The notes beneath the pieces were generated by a model, which worked only from the letters and a program-made list of their open reading frames with translations, was not told the origin of the DNA and ran no database searches. Shown in pieces: positions 1 through 7,722 of a DNA stretch of 53,864 nucleotides. Origin of the DNA: Methylobacterium planeticum (GTDB taxonomy: Bacteria > Pseudomonadota > Alphaproteobacteria > Rhizobiales > Beijerinckiaceae); the NCBI RefSeq assembly GCF_008806345.1, contig NZ_VZZJ01000030.1, positions 1 through 53,864 on the forward strand. Reading direction: 5' to 3'. Every line of letters starts with the position of its first letter. Positions within the stretch are counted from its first letter, which is position 1. The position numbers and the translations under genes were made by a program.

Positions 1-2
1 AC

Positions 3-53
3 CTGACCAAGCCCCTGACCGACCAGATCGCCAAGGCCTGGCGCGAACGCTGA
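3..53 (+). CDS. C-terminal end of an upstream gene (partial)
   Basis: The window opens inside a reading frame that ends in TGA at 51-53 and gives the last 16 residues LTKPLTDQIAKAWRER. The tail looks like genuine coding sequence (charged, helical), but is too short to name a family. It lies on the same strand as the oxidoreductase gene that follows about 125 bases later. Confidence 0.45.
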   Translation: MTKPLTDQIAKAWRER

Positions 54-177
54 GACCGGACGCGGGCGTCGAGCGCGACGCCCGCGCCGCTTGCGCGGGC
101 TGCCCTCGTCTGCCAAGCCGCTTCCGCCCCGTCCTCTGGTGCGCGAGCGACGGGCGAGCGGGCGGAGCCGGCTGAGC

Positions 178-1272
178 ATGCAATGTCTCGTCATCGGTGC
201 GGGCGTCGTCGGCCTCGCGATCGCCAGGGCCCTCGCCGCGCGCGGCCACGACGTCATCGTGAGTGAGACCGAGGGCGCGATCGGGACCGGCGTGTCCTCG
301 CGCAATTCCGAGGTGATCCACGCCGGCCTCTACTACCCGACCGGCTCGCTCAGGGCCCGCCACTGCGTCGAAGGGCGCCGGCGGCTCTACGCCTTCTGCG
401 AGAGCCACGGCGTCGCGCATGCCCGCTGCGGTAAGCTCGTGGTCGCCACGAACGACGACGAGGGCGCCAAGATCGCGGCGATCCACGCGCAGGGCCTCGC
501 GAACGGGGTCGAGGGACTGCATCTCCTCGACGGTGGCGCGGCCCGTGCCCTCGAGCCGAACCTCGCTTGCACCGGCGCACTCCTGTCCGAGGAGACCGGC
601 ATCGTCGACAGCCATGGCCTGATGCTAGCGCTCCGGGGCGACCTCGAGGAAGGCGGCGGCATGATCGCCTTCCACACCCCGGTCGAGGGCCTGTCGCGGC
701 GCGCCGGGGGCTGGGTCGCGCGCTTCGGCGGCGCGAGTCCGGGCGAGATGGATTGCGCGGCCGTCGTCAACGCCGCGAGCCTCGGCGCGCAGGCCATCGC
801 CGCCCGCACCGAGGGATACCCGACCGGGCGGGTACCGCCCCTGGTCCTCGCCAAGGGGCATTATTTCGGCTGCACGGGCAGGCCGGCCTTCCGGCACCTG
901 ATCTACCCGGCGCCCGTCGACGGCGGCCTCGGCACGCACCTGACCCTCGACCTCGCGGGGCGGATGCGGTTCGGACCCGATGTCGAGTGGATCGACCGGA
1001 TCGACTACGCCGTCGATCCGGGCCGCAGCGCGGTGTTCTACGAATCGATCCGGCGCTACTGGCCCGGGCTGCCGGACGGCGCCCTGGTGCCGGATTATGC
1101 CGGGATCCGCCCGAAGCTCGTCGGGCGCGGCCAGGCGGCGGTCGACTTCCGCATCGACGGGCCGGCGGAGCACGGCCTGGCCGGCCTCGTCCAGCTCTTC
1201 GGCATCGAGAGCCCGGGCCTCACCTCCTGCCTGTCGCTGGCCGAGGACGTCGCCGACCGCCTCGACGCCTGA
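178..1272 (+). CDS. FAD-dependent oxidoreductase, L-2-hydroxyglutarate oxidase (LhgO) type
   Basis: Predicted 364-residue flavoprotein of the DAO/GlpD fold, COG0579-like. The N-terminus carries the dinucleotide-binding motif GAGVVGLAIARALAARG at about residues 7-23, followed by the SSRNSEVIHAGLYY block typical of LhgO-like enzymes, where the flavin is bound. The end contains GIRPKLVGRG and FGIESPGLTSCL, also family signatures. Such enzymes oxidise 2-hydroxy acids and pass electrons to the quinone pool or to oxygen; the substrate here is not proven. The frame is open upstream to 91, but the ATG at 178 gives an N-terminus that begins directly at the Rossmann strand, and the earlier part is arginine/proline-rich, so 178 was chosen. 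It faces the small gene at 1279-1707. Confidence 0.85.
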   Translation: MQCLVIGAGVVGLAIARALAARGHDVIVSETEGAIGTGVSSRNSEVIHAGLYYPTGSLRARHCVEGRRRLYAFCESHGVAHARCGKLVVATNDDEGAKIAAIHAQGLANGVEGLHLLDGGAARALEPNLACTGALLSEETGIVDSHGLMLALRGDLEEGGGMIAFHTPVEGLSRRAGGWVARFGGASPGEMDCAAVVNAASLGAQAIAARTEGYPTGRVPPLVLAKGHYFGCTGRPAFRHLIYPAPVDGGLGTHLTLDLAGRMRFGPDVEWIDRIDYAVDPGRSAVFYESIRRYWPGLPDGALVPDYAGIRPKLVGRGQAAVDFRIDGPAEHGLAGLVQLFGIESPGLTSCLSLAEDVADRLDA

Positions 1273-1278
1273 GCAGCC

Positions 1279-1707
1279 TCAGCCCTCCGGCGGATCCTGG
1301 ACCGTCGCCGCGACGGCGTTCAGGGCCTCGCCGCAGCTCGCCGCCTGCTCGGGGGTGAAGCGCAGGATCAGCCTGGCCCCACCGAGCAGCATCGCCACGA
1401 GGACGGGCAGGCGCGCCGCGCTGAGGGTGCCCGTCTGCCAGCCGAGCACCGGCATGTGGGCGGCGTAGATCGGCTCGCCCGGCGCCGGGCGCGGATGCCC
1501 GGGCGAGCACACGGCGCTGGCGGCCAGCAGGGCGAGGCCGAGTTCCGCCGCCTGATCGGGCGCGATGTCCACCGGTATCGACCGCTCCCCGATCTGGATG
1601 CGGATCCTCGGATCGTCCGGGCCCATCTCGACGCCGAATGTTGCTTTCGGCAGTGTCCCACTCTCGCTCACGACCGTAACCCTGCGCAGTTTCGACGCTT
1701 CTGCCAT
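1279..1707 (-). CDS. Conserved-looking protein of unknown function
   Basis: 142-residue protein that I do not recognise. The frame shows normal coding character: a charged, mixed N-terminal half (TFGVEMGPDDPRIRIQIGER, then PVDIAPDQAAELGLALLAAS) and a C-terminal part with a hydrophobic stretch LPVLVAMLLGGARLILRF near residues 101-118 that could be a buried helix rather than a membrane span. It ends six bases from the oxidoreductase gene on the other strand. A longer antisense frame exists in the same interval, but its composition (Arg/Gly-rich) is that of a shadow. No function is proposed. Confidence 0.6.
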   Translation of the reverse strand: MAEASKLRRVTVVSESGTLPKATFGVEMGPDDPRIRIQIGERSIPVDIAPDQAAELGLALLAASAVCSPGHPRPAPGEPIYAAHMPVLGWQTGTLSAARLPVLVAMLLGGARLILRFTPEQAASCGEALNAVAATVQDPPEG

Positions 1708-1811
1708 GCCGGCCCCGTTCGCGTCGACCCACCCCCTCGGAGATGGGCGGTCAGGTTGCGAACGGGCGAAGCGCGCCGATCGGCGCTATCGGGTCACGGG
1801 GCGGCCTCCGG

Positions 1812-2384
1812 TCAGGCGACGCGGGTCGGCTGGCTGCTGCGCGCGAGGGTGCCGCGGCTGAGGAGGGCGCCGAGCTGGCTCGCGGCATCGGAGACCCGGG
1901 CCTGCACGCCCTCGTCCACCAGGATCCCGTCGCGGAAATCGGGATCGGAGGCGTAGACGGCCGTCGGCACCGCGAGCGCTCCGAAGAAGCCGAAGAGCGG
2001 CCGGAAGGCGTGCTCCACCACCAGCGCGTGGCGCGCCCCCCCGCCCGTCGCCGCGATCGCCACCGGCTTGTTCACCAGGGTCGTCGGCCCGACGAAATCG
2101 AACAGGTGCTTGAACAGCCCCGTATAGGCGCCCTTGTAGACCGGCGAGCCGACCACGAGGGCGTCGGCCTCCTCGATCGCCTCGACGATGCGCCGGGCCG
2201 GGAGGGAGAGGGCATCCCGCGTCCAGGCCGAGCCGAGGCCCGGACCCGCATCGACGATGTCGAACAGGCGGATTTCCGCGGGGATGCGGCTCGCGGCCTC
2301 GGTGGCGATGGCCTCGACCAGGGTGCGGGTCTTCGAGGGGCGCTGGACATTCGCGCTGAAGGCGACGATGCGCGGACGGGTCAT
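1812..2384 (-). CDS. msuE: NADPH-dependent FMN reductase, MsuE/SsuE family
   Basis: 190-residue flavodoxin-fold reductase. It supplies reduced FMN to two-component monooxygenases that release sulfite from alkanesulfonates. The N-terminal phosphate-binding loop (FSANVQRPSKTRTLVEAI, residues 9-26) and the central GSPVYKGAYTGLFKHLFDFV segment (about 79-98) are characteristic of SsuE/MsuE, and TGGGARHALVVEHAFRPLF follows as in the family. Length fits the family (about 180-195). No sulfonate monooxygenase gene is present in the window, but the degraded SfnB-like fragment at 2733-3128 belongs to the same sulfur-scavenging theme, suggesting that this locus was once a sulfur-starvation cluster. The start ATG at 2384 is followed directly by the first beta strand. 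Confidence 0.85.
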   Translation of the reverse strand: MTRPRIVAFSANVQRPSKTRTLVEAIATEAASRIPAEIRLFDIVDAGPGLGSAWTRDALSLPARRIVEAIEEADALVVGSPVYKGAYTGLFKHLFDFVGPTTLVNKPVAIAATGGGARHALVVEHAFRPLFGFFGALAVPTAVYASDPDFRDGILVDEGVQARVSDAASQLGALLSRGTLARSSQPTRVA

Positions 2385-2732
2385 GGGATCATTTCCGGAG
2401 TTGGGAACGAAGGTCAGGACGAGCGGAGCGCCCGGCGCGGATGCCCCAAACTGTGGTGACCGAGGCCGGCGCCGTCAATGAAACGATCTTCTGAAAGCGG
2501 GCTGGATCGGAGATGATCGGCTCTTCGCGAAGGGCTCGCGTAGTAGAGTGATCATCGAGGCCCGTGCACCACCGGCGATGAGCCTCGGGGACGCGGTCCT
2601 GACCGTTCCGCGTCTTGACCGGGCGGCCGCTGATCTTGCGCAGGTGCCTGGCCGGGTTCCGGGCCCGCGCGCCTCGACATGGCCGCCCCCGCTTCAACCG
2701 CGAGGAAAACATTCTTCTCTCCCGCTGCCGCC
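2385..2732. other. Intergenic region upstream of msuE and the sfnB remnant
   Basis: Roughly 350 bases with no convincing gene. It must contain the minus-strand promoter of the FMN reductase. In-frame translation just upstream of the SfnB homology (2703-2732) gives RKTFFSPAAA, which does not match the expected SfnB sequence, so the 5' part of that gene has been lost or replaced here. No insertion-sequence ends or repeats were seen. Confidence 0.4.
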
Positions 2733-3128
2733 TGGATCGACAGCGGCCAGGAGCTCACCGCCAAGGACCCCTAGACGATCCAGGCCATCGGCGACCTGAC
2801 CATCCGCCTCCACGCGGCCGAAGCCCTTCTCGACCGGGCCGGGCTCGCCCTCGACGCCGCGGTGGCGCAACCCGATTCCGGAAACGTCGCGGCGGCTCAG
2901 CTCGCGGTGGCGGAGGCCAAGGTGCTGACCACCGAGATTGCGCTCGCGGCGGCCGACATGCTGTTCGAGCTCCCCGGCACCCGCGCGACGCTTGCGGAGA
3001 ACAACCGCGCCCGGCATTGGTGCAACGCCCGCACCCACACCCTGCACGATCCGGTGCGCTGGAATTACGCCCTTGTCGGCAACCACCGGCTCAACGGCGT
3101 CGCCCCGCCCTTCCACGCCTGGAGCTGA
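2733..3128 (+). pseudogene. sfnB: Remnant of SfnB-type acyl-CoA dehydrogenase-like sulfur acquisition oxidoreductase
   Basis: The frame from 2733 translates to WIDSGQELTAKDP, a stop at 2772-2774 (TAG), then TIQAIGDLTIRLHAAEALLD and on to RHWCNARTHTLHDPVRWNYA and the natural stop at 3126-3128. This is the C-terminal third of SfnB/DszC-like flavin monooxygenases of the acyl-CoA dehydrogenase fold, in which a DPYT motif is usual; here the Tyr codon has become TAG. The N-terminal two thirds are missing. About 130 residues of a roughly 400-residue protein remain, so the gene is not functional. A short open frame from 2862 is only the tail of this remnant. It neighbours a flavin reductase of the same pathway. 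Confidence 0.8.
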
Positions 3129-3180
3129 ATGCCGGGATGGGGCCTCGCGCGGGGGCCGGCTCCGGCGCTACCCTTCGGCC

Positions 3181-4140
3181 ATGCCGACCCTCCTTCTCAC
3201 GCACCCGGCCTTCCTCCGGCACGAGCCGGGCGGCGCCCATCCCGAGCGTCCGGCGCGCATGCGGGCGATCGACGAGGCGCTGGCCGGCCCCGAATTCGCC
3301 GGGCTGCAGCGGGAGGCGGCGCCGCTCCGCGAGGATGCCGAGGCCCGCATCCTCCTGGCCCACAGCGCCCGGCACCTCGACCGGGTGCGGGCGGCGCGAG
3401 ACGCCGCCTCGGCGCGCGACGCCGCCCAGCCGCAGCGGCTCGATCCCGACACGGTGATGTCCGCGGGTAGCTGGGAGGCGGCGCTGCGCGGCGTCGGCGC
3501 CGGCCTGCGCGCGGTCGATGCCGTGATGGACCGGGGTTCCGGCCTCGCCAACGCGTTCTGCCAGGTGCGCCCGCCCGGCCATCACGCCGAGCACGACCGG
3601 GCGATGGGCTTCTGCCTGTTCTCGAACGTCGCCATCGCGGCCCATTACGCCCGCGCCAAGCACGGCGCCGAGCGCGTGGCGGTGGTGGATTTCGACGTGC
3701 ACCACGGCAACGGCACGCAGGAGATCTTCTGGGCCGACCGGGACCTGTTCTACGGCTCGACGCACCAGATGCCCTGGTTCCCGGGCACCGGCGCCGTCTC
3801 GGAGCAGGGGGTCGGCAACATCTGGAACGCGCCCCTGCGGGCCGGGGACGGCGGCGAGGTGTTCCGCGAGGCGGTGCGGAGCCGGATTCTCCCGGCCCTC
3901 GACGCCTTCCGGCCGGACCTGATCCTGGTCTCGGCGGGCTTCGACGCGCATGCGGACGACCCGCTCGGTCGCCTGCGGCTGGGGGCGGCGGACTTCACCT
4001 GGGTGACGGATGCCCTCGTGGAGGCGGCCCGGCGCCATTGCGGCGGGCGCCTCGTCTCGATGCTGGAGGGCGGTTACCTGCTGCCGGCACTCGCGCAGTC
4101 GGCCGCCGCGCATGTCCGGGCCCTGAGCCAGGGGGCCTGA
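3181..4140 (+). CDS. Histone deacetylase family protein (zinc-dependent amidohydrolase)
   Basis: 319-residue member of the arginase/deacetylase superfamily (AcuC, acetylpolyamine amidohydrolase and HDAC-like proteins). Visible catalytic features are HPERPARM near the N-terminus, the His-His charge relay in RPPGHHAEHD (about residues 123-132), the zinc ligands in VVDFDVHHGNGTQE (about 164-177), GFDAHADDPLG (about 254-264) and the glycine-rich EGGYLL loop with the catalytic Tyr. The physiological substrate in bacteria is usually unknown; acetylated polyamines or protein lysines are possible. The ATG at 3181 is the first residue of MPTLLLTHPAF, which matches the family start; the upstream extension of the frame is the shadow of the sfnB remnant. 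Confidence 0.9.
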   Translation: MPTLLLTHPAFLRHEPGGAHPERPARMRAIDEALAGPEFAGLQREAAPLREDAEARILLAHSARHLDRVRAARDAASARDAAQPQRLDPDTVMSAGSWEAALRGVGAGLRAVDAVMDRGSGLANAFCQVRPPGHHAEHDRAMGFCLFSNVAIAAHYARAKHGAERVAVVDFDVHHGNGTQEIFWADRDLFYGSTHQMPWFPGTGAVSEQGVGNIWNAPLRAGDGGEVFREAVRSRILPALDAFRPDLILVSAGFDAHADDPLGRLRLGAADFTWVTDALVEAARRHCGGRLVSMLEGGYLLPALAQSAAAHVRALSQGA

Positions 4141-4155
4141 GGGGCGGCCCCCCTC
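4139..4155. terminator. GC-rich stem between convergent genes
   Basis: The arms GAGGGG (4139-4144) and CCCCTC (4150-4155) form a short hairpin exactly at the end of the deacetylase gene and ahead of the convergent DUF3617-like gene. There is no clear T-tract, so it would be a weak or factor-assisted terminator. Confidence 0.3.
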
Positions 4156-4159
4156 GGGC

Positions 4160-4591
4160 TCACGGGCACGGACCGGTGCGGCGCCCCGACTGGACCTCCG
4201 TCATCGTCATGTTCTTGCCGCCGAGTCGCATCGTGATGCGGCCCTCGAAGCGCTCCGCCGCCATCACGAACCGGGCGCTGCCGCGTGCCTGGTTCTTGCC
4301 GGCGCAGACGATGTCGAAGGTCAGCACCTCGCCCGCTCGGTCGACATTCGCCAAGGGGCACCCCGCGAGCGGCGTGTTGGCGCTCAGGGAGCCGAGCCCG
4401 TGGGCCCGCTCCGCATCCGCCGTGATGCAGAGGCTGGCGAGGCTGCGGCTGTTCAGGTCTTCGAGATGGGGCAGCTCGACCCGCGTCTCGACCGTGTACG
4501 CCCCGGGCATCGCCTCGGCGGCGGGCGCGGCCGATGCGGAAAGCCCCAGCGCGAGGGTCAAGCCGATTCGCGTCGCGATCCTGTCCATCAT
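4160..4591 (-). CDS. Exported DUF3617-like protein
   Basis: 143 residues. The start MMDRIATRIGLTLALGLSAS is a signal peptide with likely cleavage after ASAAPAAEA, so the mature protein (about 115 residues) is periplasmic. The mature part (PGAYTVETRVELPH, then SLCITADAERAHG and CPLANVDRAGEVLTFDIVC, ending in ITMRLGGKNMTMT and GPCP) has the pattern of DUF3617: a GxY/W start, paired cysteines, and a repeated description of a beta-rich fold. The function of that family is unknown. ATG codons at 4591 and 4588 are both possible starts; a purine-rich stretch precedes them. An upstream in-frame Met would add a run with no signal-peptide character. Confidence 0.75.
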   Translation of the reverse strand: MMDRIATRIGLTLALGLSASAAPAAEAMPGAYTVETRVELPHLEDLNSRSLASLCITADAERAHGLGSLSANTPLAGCPLANVDRAGEVLTFDIVCAGKNQARGSARFVMAAERFEGRITMRLGGKNMTMTEVQSGRRTGPCP

Positions 4592-4638
4592 CCTGCGCAC
4601 TCCACTGGCGGCGCTTTGGGGCAACGGCATCCGCCCCG

Positions 4639-5439
4639 TCAGGCAGCATGGATCCGGTTCGGGATCGTCCCGTTTCTTGCGCTCGTGTCCCACGCCCCGA
4701 GGCCTCCGACACCGGCCTCCGAGCGGTACCGGAAGGGGATGTCGTCGGCCCGTGTCCACAGGAGCGTGACGGGCCGGCCGGGAAGCGCTCGGGCGATCCG
4801 CAGGGCCTCGACCGCGTAGGCCGGGGCGACGAAGCGGCTCGATCCGCCGCCGAGCCGCACCGGGCACAGCGCGATGTCGTCGACGCCCGTCAGCGCCGCG
4901 ATGGCGGTTCGCGCGCTCTGCGGGTGCTCGAGGCAGGCCCAGACCGTGGCGCGTCCCGCGGTGGACAGCGCGGTGGCCGAGGGGACTTCCGCGGGCGTCC
5001 CGGGCGGATCGGACAGGGCCGATTGCGGCGCGCGGGGCCGGTGGCTTGGCCCCGGGCGTATCCCGGGCTGAGCTTCGGGCGGCTCCCATCCGAGCCTGAG
5101 CGCATCGAGGCCGCGATGCGCGCTCCAGGTGTCGCGCGCGACGACGGCGACGCCACCGAGGCTCGTCGGCCCATCGTGGCCGAGGGGCGCGAGCGGCAGC
5201 ACCGCGAGGACGCCCGGAAACGCCCGCGTGGCGTCCGGATCGAGCCGCGCGAGGCGCCAGCCGCGGAGCGGCGGCCGGGCGACGACGGCGCGCGCCAGGC
5301 CCGGCAGCCGGAGATCCGTCCCGAAGGGCGGCTCCGCCGGGGAAGCGGCCGCCGGCGCGAGCCCACGCCCGCTCAGCAGCAGGGCGGCGCTGCCCGCCAG
5401 AAAACTGCGCCTCGGCGGATCGGTGCAGCGTCCGGTCAT
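4639..5439 (-). pseudogene. Truncated molybdopterin-dependent oxidoreductase large subunit (IorB-like)
   Basis: 266 residues with a Tat-type signal (PPRRSFLAGSAALLLSG) at the start, then sequence similar to the N-terminal domains of isoquinoline 1-oxidoreductase beta-type subunits: an alpha/beta hammerhead-like piece (FPGVLAVLPLA, VAVVARDTWSAHRGLDAL) and a cofactor-domain piece (ATVWACLEHPQSARTAIAAL, LGGGSSRF, PVTLLWTRADDI). Family members are normally about 700 residues; this reading ends roughly 30 residues after WTRADDI, so the C-terminal molybdopterin and active-site domains, including the catalytic Glu, are absent. No partner 2Fe-2S subunit lies nearby. It could be a broken gene or a reduced protein with another role; loss of function is more likely. 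Confidence 0.6.
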
Positions 5440-5592
5440 CGGGTCCTCGTCGGCGGCGAAGGCTCCAGATGTCACGAGGCACGCCGGCTTCGCCAGCCCC
5501 GATCGCGCGAGCGGAGGCCGGAGGAGGAATCGCGGTGCGTCGCCGGCCCGCATCGCCTATCGGGCGCGGCCACGGAGGCCTAAGACAGACCC

Positions 5593-7722
5593 ATGCGACG
5601 CGGCCGCCAAGCCCCATCGATCCGAAAGGCCGGCTTCAGCGAGACGGTCCCGATCGCCTGCACGGTGCCCTACGACTGGGATGGCATCCTCGGCTTCCTG
5701 GCCGCGCGGGCGATTCCCGGCGTCGAGATCGTGGGCCCGGACAGCTACGCGCGCACGATCCGCCTCGGCGGGTGCCACGGCACCGTCCGGGTCCACCGCG
5801 CGGGCGCGGCGGCGCTCGGTGCGACGATCCGCTTCCCCGATCCGGCGGGCATCGCCGAAATCCTGGCGCGCCTGCGCCGCCTCTTCGACGTCGCGGCCGA
5901 TCCGGCCGCGATCGGGGCGCAGCTCTCCGCCGATCCCGCCCTCGCACCCCTCGTGGCGGCGCGCCCCGGTCTGCGCGTGCCCGGCGCCTGGGACGGGTTC
6001 GAGCTCGGCGTGCGGGCGATCCTCGGCCAGCAGGTCTCGGTGACGGCCGCGGGCCGGCTCGCCGCGACGCTCGTCCGAGCCTTCGGGGTTGCGCTCGGGC
6101 ACGACGCGGAGCCCGGCCTGACCCACGTCTTCCCGTCCCCCGCCGACCTCGCCGAGGCGGATGCCGCGCTCGTCCTGAACATGCCACGCGCCCGGGGAGC
6201 GGCGATCCGGAGCCTCGCCGCCGCGGCCACCGCCGACCCGGCCCTGCTCGCCCCCGGGCCGAGCCTCGAGGCCGCCGCGGCGCGGCTGACGGCGCTGCGC
6301 GGCATCGGCCCCTGGACGGCGCAGTACATCGCCCTGCGGGCGCTGAAGGAGCCGGACGCCCTGCCGCCCGGCGATATCGGCCTGCTGCGCGCCCTCGACC
6401 AGGGGGAGGGGCGGCCGAGCCACGCGGGCCTCATCGCCCGCGCCGAGGCGTGGCGCCCGTGGCGGGCCTACGCGGTCATGCATCTCTGGGCGGCCGACGC
6501 CGAGGCCGCGCCGCCCCCGCGATTGGGGAGCAAGCGCCGGGATGCGGCGGCGGTCCGGATGGGCGAGGTTGCGGCATCGACCGGCGCCCCGGGCGCCGGA
6601 GCCAGCCCGAAGGACAACCCGATGCGACCCTCCGACCTGAAGAGCGAGACCAAGCCTCCCGCCGAGACCGAGCGTCCCGCCGAGACCGGCGACGCGGCGC
6701 GCTGGGCGGCCCTCGCCGCCCGCGACCCGCGGGCCGATGGCCGCTTCGTCTACGCGGTGCGCACCACCGGCGTGTATTGCCGCCCGAGCTGCGCCGCGCG
6801 GGCGGCGCGGCCCGAGAACGTCAGCTTCCACCCCAGCTGCGAGGCCGCCGAGGCGGCGGGGTTCCGGCCGTGCAAGCGCTGCCGCCCGAACGAGGCGCCG
6901 GTCGAGGCGCGCCACGCCGCCGCGATCGCCCGTGCCTGCCGGCTGATCGAGAGGGCCGAGACGCTGCCGCCCCTCGACGACCTCGCCCGCGCCGCCGGGA
7001 TGAGCCCGTTCCACTTCCACCGCGTCTTCAAGCGGATCACCGGCGTCACGCCGAAAGCCTACGGGCGGGCGCGCCTCGCCGGGCGCATCGCCGAGGGGCT
7101 CCAGGGCGCCAGCACGGTGACCGAAGCAATCTACGAGGCCGGCTACCATTCCGCGAGCCGCTTCTACGCCGCCGAGCGCCTCGGCATGACGCCGACGGCC
7201 TATCGCCGGGGCGGCGCCGGGACGGTGATCCGGTTCGCGCTCGGCGAATGCAGCCTCGGGGCGATCCTCGTCGCGGCGACCGACCGGGGTGTCTGCGCCA
7301 TCCTGCTCGGGGACGACCCCGACCAGCTCCTGCGCGACCTGCAGGATCGCTTCCCCGAGGCCGAGCTGCGCGGCGGCGAGGCCGCGTTCGAGGCGATGGT
7401 GGCGCAGGTCGTCGGCTTCGTCGAGGCCCCGGCCGGGGCCTTCGCGTTGCCCCTCGACATCGGCGGTACCGCGTTCCAGCAGCGGGTCTGGGAGGCCCTG
7501 CGGCGCATCCCGGCCGGCACCACGGCGAGCTATGCCGAGGTCGCCCGGGCGATCGGCGCGCCCGGCGCCGTGCGGGCGGTGGCCCAGGCCTGCGGCGCCA
7601 ACGCCATCGCGGTGGCGATCCCCTGCCACCGGGTCGTGCGCTCGGACGGGGCCCTCTCGGGCTACCGCTGGGGCGTGGCGCGCAAGCGCGACCTCCTCGC
7701 CCGCGAGGGCGTCACCCGATGA
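5593..7722 (+). CDS. ada: AlkA-Ada fusion: 3-methyladenine glycosylase plus complete Ada alkyltransferase/activator
   Basis: 709-residue protein in one open frame. Residues 1-310 are AlkA: PYDWDGILGFLAARAIPGVE at the start, the helix-hairpin-helix LRGIGPWTAQYIALRAL (about 235-251) and the catalytic Asp261 in LPPGDIGLLRAL. After a Pro/Glu-rich linker (about 315-360), residues 365-709 are full Ada: the zinc site with Cys396 (methylphosphotriester acceptor), Cys400, Cys427 and Cys430 (VYCRPSC, FRPCKRC), an AraC-type HTH domain (about 450-545) and the O6-alkylguanine transferase domain with acceptor Cys678 in IPCHRVV. All key residues are present. The protein should excise alkylated bases, repair O6-alkylguanine directly and, once methylated, activate its own operon. 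An internal ATG at 6622 (residue 344) is preceded by GAAGGA at a seven-base spacing, so separate Ada could also be made. It overlaps the next gene by ATGA. Confidence 0.9.
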   Translation: MRRGRQAPSIRKAGFSETVPIACTVPYDWDGILGFLAARAIPGVEIVGPDSYARTIRLGGCHGTVRVHRAGAAALGATIRFPDPAGIAEILARLRRLFDVAADPAAIGAQLSADPALAPLVAARPGLRVPGAWDGFELGVRAILGQQVSVTAAGRLAATLVRAFGVALGHDAEPGLTHVFPSPADLAEADAALVLNMPRARGAAIRSLAAAATADPALLAPGPSLEAAAARLTALRGIGPWTAQYIALRALKEPDALPPGDIGLLRALDQGEGRPSHAGLIARAEAWRPWRAYAVMHLWAADAEAAPPPRLGSKRRDAAAVRMGEVAASTGAPGAGASPKDNPMRPSDLKSETKPPAETERPAETGDAARWAALAARDPRADGRFVYAVRTTGVYCRPSCAARAARPENVSFHPSCEAAEAAGFRPCKRCRPNEAPVEARHAAAIARACRLIERAETLPPLDDLARAAGMSPFHFHRVFKRITGVTPKAYGRARLAGRIAEGLQGASTVTEAIYEAGYHSASRFYAAERLGMTPTAYRRGGAGTVIRFALGECSLGAILVAATDRGVCAILLGDDPDQLLRDLQDRFPEAELRGGEAAFEAMVAQVVGFVEAPAGAFALPLDIGGTAFQQRVWEALRRIPAGTTASYAEVARAIGAPGAVRAVAQACGANAIAVAIPCHRVVRSDGALSGYRWGVARKRDLLAREGVTR
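6609..6624 (+). promoter_or_regulatory. Internal ribosome-binding site and ATG for stand-alone Ada
   Basis: GAAGGA at 6609-6614 lies seven bases before an in-frame ATG at 6622-6624 inside the alkA-ada frame. The resulting product would begin MRPSDLKSETKPPAE, 23 residues before RWAALAARDP, close to where E. coli Ada begins relative to its RWQSVLARDP motif. This is a good Shine-Dalgarno in a sequence where such runs are uncommon, and may be the original ada start retained after fusion. Use in the cell is unproven. Confidence 0.5.
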
